Position numbers and translations under genes: made by a program
Shown: piece after piece, positions 1 to 8,957 of the stretch
Layout: the number at the start of each line of letters is the position of its first letter
Numbering within the stretch: position 1 is the first letter of the stretch
NCBI RefSeq assembly: GCF_022605165.1
Contig: NC_063070.1
Location: 2,914,001 to 2,978,000, forward strand
DNA from: Purpureocillium takamizusanense
Taxonomy: Eukaryota > Ascomycota > Sordariomycetes > Hypocreales > Ophiocordycipitaceae
Direction: 5' to 3'
DNA: 64,000 nt
Notes under the pieces: generated by a model
What the model was told of the DNA's origin: nothing
What the model saw: only the letters and a program-made list of their open reading frames with translations
The model's database searches: none

Positions 1-315
1 GCCGCCGTCGTTTCCGCCACGCGCCGCTCGACGACGACGACGACGAGAAAGCCCCTCAAGGCGGACGCAAAGGCGGCCAGGGACAGGGACGCGCTCCTCT
101 CGACCCTCGTCACCAACACGCGCGCCGCAAAGGACCCCTTCCTCCAGACGACGTCGACCCGGGACGCAAAGCCGCTGCCGCCGCCGAGGCTCCCTGTCAA
201 GAGAAAGCGTGTGGTGGAGCCCGAGTCCGAGGCCGTGCCCGAACCGCCACCGACTGACGCCGCGCAGTCGACGACGAAAGCCGCCAGCGGGCTGGTGGAT
301 TACGACTCCGACTAA
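1..315 (+). CDS. 3' end of a protein gene, product uncertain
   Basis: An open frame runs from the first base of the window to a TAA at 313-315, giving the last 104 residues of a protein whose start lies outside. The fragment is basic and Pro/Thr-rich, with a nuclear-localisation-like KRKR cluster, and ends in GLVDYDSD. No catalytic domain is visible. A short acidic LVDYxSD-type tail after a disordered basic region resembles some fungal splicing factors of the CWC16/Yju2 (DUF572) family, but other nuclear proteins end similarly, so this is only a weak suggestion. The frame and GC-rich codon use make a real coding end likely. Confidence 0.6.
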   Translation, partial: AAVVSATRRSTTTTTRKPLKADAKAARDRDALLSTLVTNTRAAKDPFLQTTSTRDAKPLPPPRLPVKRKRVVEPESEAVPEPPPTDAAQSTTKAASGLVDYDSD

Positions 316-836
316 GTATTGCTTTTTTGTTTTGGAGTTTTTTGGGTGGGCGTTGGTGGGATCTTTCAACGGTTGCATCAGATAGCGTTTGGGGACCCGG
401 ATCACGGATTACATGGCACAGGAGCCCTGCCTCAGGACATTAGATGATACCCTCCCCTCGCGGGACCTTTCTTGTACGAGAACACGGCGTAAACGTTCAA
501 TTTATTCCTGTATGAACATGTGATGAGCGCGCATGGCCGTCAAGCCTGCAATTTGAACAGGCACGCTTCTTGACGCGGGAGCCTCACATCCTCCGCTAAA
601 CCAACTACCCAGTGACGCGGCAGCCGCAGGCTTGTCCCGGTGTCGCAGTTCGAGCCGTGTAGCCGGCGTCAACTTGGCTACCAAAAAAATAAACGCAATC
701 AACTTTGGCTTATGCAACTCCAACCGCTGTATAAAGCACGCCATTCCGTGCTGCTGTGCCAACAAGTTTTGCTACTACCAATCCGACGCCGTTGAAATGG
801 GAACGCGGCGTAACTCGTGTCTTCCCCCCTGCATTC
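316..836. other. Convergent intergenic region
   Basis: This lies between the stop codons of two convergent genes. It should hold the two 3' UTRs. Short open frames on both strands overlap each other and look like chance. I see no RNA gene or repeat. Confidence 0.5.
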
Positions 837-1866
837 TCATACGTCGTCCATTTGACCGGCGGGCTCCTCGTCCTCGTCGTTGTCGAAGCTGGCGACCGAG
901 GACATGTCGTCGTCGTCTTCGCTCTCCGCGCCGGCCTCGTCGGCGGCATCCTTTGTCGCATACTTTTGGACGTACTCTGTGCACGTGTCAGCTCCATGCA
1001 TGGCATGCATGCATTCGCGCACGCCCGGTCGGGGTTCGACGCATGCGTGGCTCACCCTTGACTTTGGCTTCGTAGCTTTTCGGCTCTCGTATCAGAAGAG
1101 CGGCGGCCTCGCCGTTGAGGGGGTCCGTCGGGTTCGGGTATCGCAGGAGCTGTGGTAGGAACACCTCGAAGATGTTGATCATGTCAAACATGGGCGACCA
1201 GGTCTGGTTGATGACGTCGAGGCACACGGAGCCGGACCTGGCAGAAAGAAATCGTCAACGGGCGCTTCGCCCTTTCTCGTGGGAGGTGGGGCGTACAACT
1301 CGTCAATGTTGGGGTGGAAGATGCGGTTCACGAATCCGATGCTCGGGCTCTTATACGGGTACGTATCCGGTAGTTCGACGTGGACCTTCCACAGGCCGCC
1401 CTCGAATGGCGCTGCCGTCTTGTCAGCGGTGCGACGATTCCTCGATTTTCGAAGGACATACTTTCTGCAGGTCCCTTGAACCTAACATAGAACTCTTGCC
1501 TGTCGCGGGTATGAGGATCGGTAGGGTGGGGGTCGGTGGCAGCGGCCGCGGGACTTACACTGCGAATCGGTCAGCGCGGAAGAGGTCGGCAGGGTCGGGA
1601 CTGCGCACTGTTATCGTTGACCAGAGTCACCTCGTAGTCGCTCATGAGCCTGCGCGTGTCAGTCCGGCCGAGGAGCCGTGTTGCGACGGCGGTTGTGCAT
1701 ACATTCTGCAGCACAAGTTAGCATCACAGTCGTATTGCAGCCCAACGCGGCGCCGCCTACTTCATGACCTAGGAACATGCAACGTCAGCGGCACGCAACG
1801 ACGTCTCCCGGAACAGCAAAATGCTGCACTCACATCTGTCTCGATCCTGCGCCGTGGGCTGCTCAT
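837..1866 (-). CDS. ubc8: Ubiquitin-conjugating enzyme E2, Ubc8/UBE2H type
   Basis: Encodes a 186-residue E2 of the Ubc8/UBE2H class, which in yeast works with the GID/CTLH ligase on gluconeogenic enzymes. The active-site cysteine is C85 in [10 protein letters not shown], with the HPN motif at 74-76 and an acidic tail ending AGQMDDV. Nine exons on the minus strand: 1834-1866, 1761-1768 (8 nt), 1703-1705 (3 nt), 1609-1649, 1559 (1 nt), 1462-1499, 1297-1411, 1056-1237 and 837-976. Every intron has GT..AG ends and is 49-79 nt; several have CTGAC or CTAAC branch points. The lengths sum to 561 nt, which is in frame. With the tiny exons included the protein follows yeast Ubc8 without gaps up to the active site, including DVMKMLMSD and NDNMQEF. 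Skipping the 8-nt exon breaks the frame. See the findings for alternatives at the 1- and 3-nt exons. Confidence 0.9.
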
Positions 1867-4367
1867 GGTTGCGGCTGGGATCGGCTCCGCGGATGTGGGG
1901 GGAGGGGGGGAAGGTGAGCGCTATCGCAGTGTCCAGGGGACCGCAAAGGCGCGACGTCACTCGTCGACCTGCTGGGCGGGCTACGGGGTCGTGGAAAGCG
2001 GTGTGCTCGGGGTAATGTGCTCCGTGTCGTCGGAGCCGGTAATAGCAGCAGGGAGGGGGGTGAGTAGGAAGAAGAGATCCCCGGGCGAAAAGAAGCAGAA
2101 CAGGATTTGCGTCGACGCTGCACGCAGTATGGTATTCAAGACGATTATGAGTTGAGGTTTGAGGATGGTTCGGGGGGAAAGAGGACGACAGGGTGGGACA
2201 AGGAGGGGAGTCGCCAAGTGATGGACGGCTGGCGACGCCTGAGGGCGGGAGTCACGGGGGGTGCGGGGACCTGCGCTGGGGCTCCATGGCCTGGAACCAG
2301 CGGGAAATGCGCTAAACCTTGGCGGACTTTGGGCGCCGTCTCCGCTGCAAATCGTGGATACCACCTCACCTCACGGCCCCCGAGGTGCGGGTACAGACGC
2401 GGACTGGGCTATGTACTGTACTGTACTTGGAGCGCCGCGCCTCCTACGTGGGACATGTTGTCATTCATACCTTACCGTTGCCCAGCCCGCCCCCGGCTTG
2501 CGTTAGTACCTTCCCATTTTACTTGCCCCAACGGAGAAGAGGCGGCGGCCACCGGCTCGTTGCGCCATAACATGGGACCTCCTTTTGCGCCATCGACCCA
2601 ACGGCGGCTGGTTGGCTGGCTGGCTGGCGGACCGATGGACGGAGGATTCAGGCGACTTGTGGCAACAGCACAGGTAGAGGCACAGCATACATACATACAT
2701 ATCTCGACCGTTCGTCGCAGTCCTGACTCGAGCGGGACGAGAGAACCCTGTCGGTCTCCTTGCCGTGGCGGCGCGGTACGGGCCCTGACACACACACACA
2801 CACACACACGCACGCTCCCCCCTGCCGGAGTGACTGACTGATGGCAGCGCAGTCGGCGACGCACCTCACGCGCCCACTCGTCGGATCAGGCCGCCACCAC
2901 CCTTCCAGGCGCAGATCCCAGGGGCCGGCCCTGTCAATCAGGCGCTCGCGGCAGTTGTGGCATGAAAAAGCGAAGTGCGACGATGATGGCAGTATTTTTT
3001 GACAGATGCACACGACCCAGCTTACTAGTACTAAGGTTACCATACCGCCCGTAATAACTCTCTGCGACCACAATAAATGAATCCTGCAGCTCGGCTGGGG
3101 TAGGTAGGACAAAGGCACAAAAGGTGCGCGCGGATTCTGGTGCAACAAGGTACGAAGTAATACAGTATAGGCAGCCGCATGGGAACACCAGCACAGCGCA
3201 AGACATCACCCGCTCGCTCGCTCGCACGCTCGCACATCGCGGGCCACACCATCAAGGTGTGTTGCGGACTTATATATTACTTTAGCAAGATGCACGTACG
3301 TACTACGTATGTACGATCGCGAATGTAGGGGACCGGGAACCGAGAGAATCACATTCGCAGGGCCTCACGCGACCAAGAAGCAAACCAACATCGCCTTGCC
3401 TCGCTGACTCATCACCGTTGTCATCGTACGGGGTAACTAGGTATTACAGTATAAATGCTCAAAGCGTGTTACGGTGGCCCAAGGCCGAGCCATCAGGGAA
3501 ATGGGGATGCCTCGGCCCATTCATTCACATTCTTTCGCCTCCCCCGTCCATCCGTCCGAGCCCCCTCCGAACCCCCCCTCCCAATCGGCGCGCCCGTGCC
3601 CTCCAGGGCTGCTGTGCGCCAGTCCCCCAGCCCAGGAGCACCCGACAGCAGTAACCACCACCGCCTGAAAAGTGCACTGTGAACTGTCGGGTACCCCCTG
3701 GGCACTCGCTGCCAGCTGAATGCCCCTCCTCTAGTAGCACCTGTACTGAGCAGATGCCCCGCGCCGTACCACCCTCGGCCACAACAGAGCCCGTCCCTCG
3801 GGTCGGTCTTTGAAAGGCCCCAGGGCAGTGGGGCTGGTGTCCCCCCCAACAAGTACCTTAGGCAGCCCGGGTGCTCGCATCTGCGCGGTAGCCTCCAGAA
3901 TGGCGGGCGAGGAAAAAACCACCAGGGCCAATTTCCAGAGATACTCAATTCTACATCGTAAAAACCATCATGCTCGTCTCGATAAAAACCCGCGCATCCT
4001 CCGCCGTCCTAAAATTTCCCGGCCTGGTCCTTTTTTCTCAACCCTTCCCCTGAGCTCCTTATTCTTTGCCTCCCATCGCCACGCGTGAGAACCCGGTTCC
4101 TGATTCGCGTGGCTTGGGCTTTCTTTCTTTCACTGTCTTGTTGCCGGTACGCCGCCATCCGTTGCAACCACCCACCCACCACCGCCCACACCCCCGGACC
4201 CTGCATGTCGTCCAGGTACCTGCGTTGACGCCTGCGACTGCACTGCACCCGAGGTACATCGACGTCACGTGGCCACACTCTACACACACACCTTACCTCA
4301 CCCTCGTCAACACTTATACATAACATCGCCATATCTTGTTAATACCTCGCTGCCCTCTGTACACATC
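1867..4367. other. Divergent intergenic region between ubc8 and panB
   Basis: About 2.5 kb between two divergent start codons, so both promoters and 5' leaders should lie here. It holds a (CA)n microsatellite at 2788-2809 and TACAGTA/TACTGTA motifs near 2414, 3161 and 3445. A pyrimidine-rich stretch with TATA-poor sequence precedes panB. The overlapping open frames show no protein features. Confidence 0.5.
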
Positions 4368-5484
4368 ATGTCCTTGGCACTATCATCCATGCGGCGGACG
4401 TGTACCTCCGTGGCACGCTCTGCGCGGCCTCGTGTTCTTGCCCTCCCTCACGCCCATCCCTCTCACTCGCTCCTCTATACACCCGCGGCGGCATGTCAAA
4501 CTAGATATAGCTCCCACTCGCCCATGGGTGCTCCCCCTTCCAGCCCGCGCAAGAAGGTCACTATCGCTACACTGAGGTCTCTGCACAAAAAGGGCGACCC
4601 CATCACCATGATCACGGCCCACGACTTCCCCAGTGCCCACGTGGCCGACCATGCCGGCATGGACGTCGTCCTGGTTGGCGATAGCCTCGCTATGGTGGCC
4701 CTAGGCATGGAGGACACGAGTGAGGTTCTGGTCGAAGAAATGTTGCTGCACTGTCGCTCCGTTGCGAGAGCCACAAAGACGGCCTTCACCGTAAGTCGAT
4801 CGATCCCCTTTGTCTCGGTCTAAGCCCCACCATCCCATCCGCGCCAGGGTCGCTGACCAGGATGGTCTGTAGGTTGGCGATCTGCCAATGGGATCGTATG
4901 AGATCTCGCCGGAGCAGGCACTCGCCACAGCGATACGCTTCATCAAGGATGGCCGCGTCCAGAGCGTCAAGCTCGAAGGCGGCAAGGAAATGGCGCCGAC
5001 CATTCGAAAAATCACCACAGCTGGCATCCCCGTGCTGGGCCATGTCGGCCTGACCCCGCAGCGTCAAAATGCCCTCGGCGGGTTCCGCGTCCAGGGCAAG
5101 ACCAAGGACGGCGCCCTCGGTGTCCTCGAGGACGCGCTCGCCGTCCAGGAAGCCGGCTGCTTCGCCGTTGTGCTCGAGGCCGTCCCGGCCGAGGTTGCCG
5201 AGCTCATCACGCAAAGGCTGTCTATCCCGACCATTGGCATCGGCGCCGGCGCCGGCTGCTCCGGTCAGGTACTGGTCCAGACCGACATGGCCGGCAATTT
5301 CCCACCCGGCAGGTTCCTTCCCAAGTTCGTCAAGAAGTACGGCGACGTCTGGGGCGAGTCAAGGCGGGCCATCGAGGCATATCGCGACGAGGTCAAGAGC
5401 CGCCAGTATCCGGCAGCCGAGCACACCTATCCGATTCCCGAAGGGGAGCTGGCGGCGTTTTCCAAAGCTATCAAGGAGATGTAG
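4368..5484 (+). CDS. panB: 3-methyl-2-oxobutanoate (ketopantoate) hydroxymethyltransferase
   Basis: Makes ketopantoate from alpha-ketoisovalerate and methylene-tetrahydrofolate, the first committed step to pantothenate and CoA. Two exons, 4368-4790 and 4873-5484, flank an 82-nt intron with a GTAAGT donor and a CTGACCAGG-like branch region; they give 344 residues. The first 50 or so residues are rich in Arg, Ser and Ala with few acids, as in a mitochondrial presequence. The TIM-barrel body carries the family signatures: TMITAHDFPSA, the metal-site VLVGDSLAMVALG, GDLPMGSYE across the splice junction, KLEGG, GHVGLTPQ, the catalytic-Glu segment VVLEAVPAE and PTIGIGAG. All expected blocks are present and uninterrupted. 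Confidence 0.95.
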
Positions 5485-5688
5485 TGAGCGGTGGCTGAGA
5501 GGGCGGTTTCTGTTCGGGTAACATAATGGCGCGCGGTGGCGGCGGTTGTCTTTTTTGAGCGAGCGCATTGCATTCTTGTTTTTAGCGATTCATGATGAGA
5601 TCTGATGGCGGGAGAAGACTACATTTTAGAGTTGGCGAAATATTTGTTTGTAGCAAATGATGAGGGTAGATGGCGGGTAGTAGACACC

Positions 5689-6274
5689 TCATCCAAACGC
5701 TGGGGTCATAGAATAGGCAACGACAAGCTGATCCGACGCGTTCTTGAAGCACTGCATCCGGTCAACAACTCATCAACTCTTGAGCCGCGGGGACGCGGAT
5801 GAGCGAGTGGCAATTCACCTGGTGCAAATTCCCAACCACCTCGTCCAGCGACGGCGCAAACGCCGAGTTGACGTACAGGAACACGCTGTCCGTGTCCCTG
5901 CAGCGCAGCTTCCGCCGCAGGTACCGCACCACCTCCTCGAAGCGTCGCGTCGCCGTGATCTTGCATAGGTCCTGCTGCAGCGCCGGCGCCGCGCCCCCGA
6001 CGGGCTTGAACCGCACCACCACCTTTCTGTCCGGCGCCGGCGCCGCCGCGCTCGCCAGCGCCGCCGTCGCGTCCCGCGGCAGGTCCGCCAGCACCACCGA
6101 CGCCGACATGGTCAGCGGCAGCTGCTGCTCCTCCTCCGCCGCTGCCGCCGCCGCCGCCGAGTCCGAGTCTGAGTCTGGGTCTGGGTTTGTCTCGGGCACC
6201 GGTGACGCGGGGGCCACGGCCGCGGCCGGTGAGGGGCTGGTGCTGCTGCTGGCCCGGTGATGTGGGGGTTCCAT
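5689..6274 (-). CDS. atg12: Ubiquitin-like autophagy protein Atg12
   Basis: The ubiquitin-like modifier joined to Atg5, which then acts as an E3-like complex for Atg8 lipidation in autophagosome formation. Two exons, 5819-6274 and 5689-5751, are split by a 67-nt intron with a GTTGACC branch sequence; the product is 172 residues. The ATG at 6274 is the first in frame. Residues 1-90 are low-complexity (Ala, Pro, Ser, Asp), followed by the Atg12 fold: [17 protein letters not shown] strand, [18 protein letters not shown], then [21 protein letters not shown] and, after the intron, [20 protein letters not shown]. The protein ends directly in the Phe-Gly needed for Atg7/Atg10 transfer without processing, as is usual for Atg12. 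Confidence 0.95.
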
Positions 6275-6674
6275 GGTCAACGATATGCAAGCGCCAAAAT
6301 CCTGGTTTCGTTTCCGAGCGCCTTGTTTTTGCCGGATGTCTGGTGTCTGGGCTTATGAGGGTGTTGGCATTGTTGTGCGAGCGGTGACATGTGTCGGTGC
6401 GACAGGCAGCTGCGAGTCGGAGCTCTGTAGTGCTTCTCCGTGGTCAGCGCTACAGTGCAGTAAGTACAGTATACATACTGTGTCTGCTCCATTGTCTATG
6501 GGTTCGGTATCAAAGTCAAGTAACCACGGAGAGGACGCAGATAGTTCATCAATCTTATAATTCAATACGTATGTGTCTGATAGGGGAGAGGGTTTCTATC
6601 CAGGCAACCTTCGCTTCTGGCCCTGGAATGCAAGCTTTGCGTCAATGCCTCTCTACAGGTACTTTGTATGCCAC
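6275..6674. other. Short intergenic region between PAL 3' end and atg12 start
   Basis: Holds the atg12 upstream region and the 3' UTR of the ammonia-lyase gene, both on the minus strand. A TACAGTA motif lies at 6475. I see no gene. Confidence 0.5.
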
Positions 6675-8957
6675 TCAAGACTCGTCTGCCTTCTCGTACG
6701 GGGTTTCCAGGTCTTCTATGCTATCCATGACCCCGTTGGCGACACCATTCGCATTTCCGTTTCTGGCGTCAATCTTAATCTCAGTTGCGATGCCATTCGC
6801 AATGCCGTTTTCGTGGCCATTTTCGTGGCCGTTTGCGTAACCTCGCAGACCTTCGAGGCCTTCTAGAACCATGTCCATCATCCCTCCTCTAAGCAAACTC
6901 TCATACACCATCGTGACCCAGCTCCCAATGGTCTTCTTATCTTCTGTTGGCAAGCCTTTTCGAGCATTGTATAGCGGGTCATCGTCGATTCCGCAATGCA
7001 GAGGTACTTTGAGCGTTGTGCGAACCCAATTGTATAGTCGTGCAGTTCCCTCGCCGAGTTGTGCCGCCACTTCTGCGGTCGGGACTGTTGAGCTGGGATA
7101 GAATATGGTCGCAGCCGAAGTAGAAATGGTACGTTCAAAGTGTCTTCTCCACGCTGCCAGTGCTGAAATCGAACACTCCACTTCATTTGCCGCCAGGAAA
7201 TCGGTGACGGGACCCACGACAGCCTCCACCACGAAGGGGATGCGGTCTTTCCACGTGTTGGAGTTCCAGTTGTACCATGTGGACTGGATGACTGGCAACA
7301 GTGACGTTGCGAGCTTTTCAATTTGCGCTTTCTGCAGCCCCAGACCATAGAGCGCGCCATTCGTAGTGTCGTCAGGCAGCACACCCTCGCGCAGCAAAGT
7401 CAAAAATCGAACGTGATTCGCCCGCATATCCACAGCCTGACACGAAACGTAGATGTGGCAGGCGCTCATGTGCGCCACCAGGTCCGCCGCCTCCATCGTG
7501 CGCCGCGCCGATATGAGGGCTAGCGAGTTGATGCCCTGATTGTGCATCTCGGCGGACATGACGTGGGCGGAAACGGGGTGGGCAAGGGCAGCCAGCTCGG
7601 ACATGTAGGCCGACATATTTACGTCGATGCCCTTCATGGTGAAATTTTCGTGTGCGCTTGCGTTGAGGTTTGCCTCAAGACCGTTGTTCGTCGACGGGTT
7701 GATGACCTCGGTGACCTGCGACCAGAGCATACGTCCGATCATCTGAAGGGCAAGGCGGGTCTTGTCCATGGCGGATGTGACGACGACGGCCTGGAAGTTG
7801 CCTCCGGAGTAGACCTCCCCAGACGCGACGCCATCTTGTTCAACGGCGTCTACCAAGGGGTTATCGGAGGTGGAGTTGAGCTCGACCTCCAACTGCTTTT
7901 GGGCGAGAAGCAGGTCCTCCAGATACGGACCGATCCATTGTGGTGCCGTCCGCGTGGAGTAGCGATCCTGCCAGAGCCCGTCGCCAGTCCTCTTTCTCGA
8001 CTCCAGCCCAACCACGAATTCGGACCCCTTCAGAAAGCGCCGGATATTCGTCGCTGCTTCAATTTGTCCAGAGTGAGGCCGGATGGCGTGGACGAAGGGC
8101 TGAGCCCACTCAACATTGCCGCCCAAGCTCTCCGCAGCAAAGGCAGTGAGCATCTGAGCCAACAGGGCGAGCTGTTGGGCGTCATACAGGACGAGACTAG
8201 CCACCGCCACCGACGGGGCGGTGCCATTGATCAAGCCCAGAGCCTCCTTGGGCCCGAGGCCAGAAGGCGAGAGCCCGCTCTCACGCAATGCCTCAGAGGA
8301 GGGGATGACACGGGCATTGTTACCCCGACCAACTTGCACAAAGATGTCCGGGTTGCCGGTCACGGCTCCTGCAATGTACGACATGGGCATCAAATCTCCC
8401 GATGCGGAAATGGTGCCCCTCAACGGCACGAGTGGGGTGATGTCGTGATGCAGGAGGTCGAGCAGGCTCCGGAGCACCTCCATGCGGACAGCACTGTGGC
8501 CCCTCAGGTTCTGGTTGGCGCGGGCGATGATGGCAGCACGGATCCAGGCGGGCGGCATGGTCCGCGATGGCTCACGCTCCGAGTTGGCGGCGGGATTTTT
8601 GTCGGTAGCAGTGATGATTGCACTCTGAGTGTGCTGCAAGAGGTGAATTTGCAAGTCGATTAGATCGTTGGTCCGCGTGTCTGCGCTGCCGCCAAAGCCC
8701 GTGTTGACGCCGTATACCACCCATTTGTGGGACAGGTACTCGGCCAAGGCGTCGACGCTGAGGTCGAGCTGTTTGGCAAGGTCCGGGTCGGTGCTTAGAG
8801 TCGGCTTGACATCGTGGCGGGCGACGGCGACGATGGCAGCAATGTCGAGGCTGTTTCCGTCAAGGACAATGGGAATGCTCTTGGCCTTGAGGTCGCGCAG
8901 GCGCCTCCAGATATGGAGGGTTGCGCTGGTGTGGGCAGGCATCTTGGGGCCCGTCAT
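6675..8957 (-). CDS. Phenylalanine/histidine ammonia-lyase family protein
   Basis: A 760-residue member of the MIO aromatic amino acid lyases, most like fungal phenylalanine ammonia-lyases, which convert L-Phe to trans-cinnamate and ammonia. It is a single exon. The first in-frame ATG is at 8957; the frame stays open 38 codons further up but only with TTG, so a small upstream exon is possible. The active-site Tyr sits in VVYGVNTGFGG (residues 81-90). The MIO tripeptide Ala-Ser-Gly is at 185-187 in GTISASGDLMPMSYIAG. Other family blocks are NGTAPSVAVA, STSDNPL, EVINPSTNNGLEANLN and SAEMHNQGINSLALIS. The C-terminal tail carries a run of Asn-Gly repeats (see findings). PAL and HAL substrate choice cannot be settled by eye, but the size and the NGTAPSVAV block favour PAL. 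Confidence 0.9.
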   Translation of the reverse strand: MTGPKMPAHTSATLHIWRRLRDLKAKSIPIVLDGNSLDIAAIVAVARHDVKPTLSTDPDLAKQLDLSVDALAEYLSHKWVVYGVNTGFGGSADTRTNDLIDLQIHLLQHTQSAIITATDKNPAANSEREPSRTMPPAWIRAAIIARANQNLRGHSAVRMEVLRSLLDLLHHDITPLVPLRGTISASGDLMPMSYIAGAVTGNPDIFVQVGRGNNARVIPSSEALRESGLSPSGLGPKEALGLINGTAPSVAVASLVLYDAQQLALLAQMLTAFAAESLGGNVEWAQPFVHAIRPHSGQIEAATNIRRFLKGSEFVVGLESRKRTGDGLWQDRYSTRTAPQWIGPYLEDLLLAQKQLEVELNSTSDNPLVDAVEQDGVASGEVYSGGNFQAVVVTSAMDKTRLALQMIGRMLWSQVTEVINPSTNNGLEANLNASAHENFTMKGIDVNMSAYMSELAALAHPVSAHVMSAEMHNQGINSLALISARRTMEAADLVAHMSACHIYVSCQAVDMRANHVRFLTLLREGVLPDDTTNGALYGLGLQKAQIEKLATSLLPVIQSTWYNWNSNTWKDRIPFVVEAVVGPVTDFLAANEVECSISALAAWRRHFERTISTSAATIFYPSSTVPTAEVAAQLGEGTARLYNWVRTTLKVPLHCGIDDDPLYNARKGLPTEDKKTIGSWVTMVYESLLRGGMMDMVLEGLEGLRGYANGHENGHENGIANGIATEIKIDARNGNANGVANGVMDSIEDLETPYEKADES

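Noticed and set aside
1115..2155. 346-codon plus-strand open frame
   Set aside because: Antisense to the ubc8 exons; its length comes from GC-rich composition, and the minus-strand E2 is conserved.
7542..8663. 373-codon plus-strand open frame
   Set aside because: It lies wholly antisense to the ammonia-lyase gene, whose protein motifs are certain; the plus-strand product has no family features.
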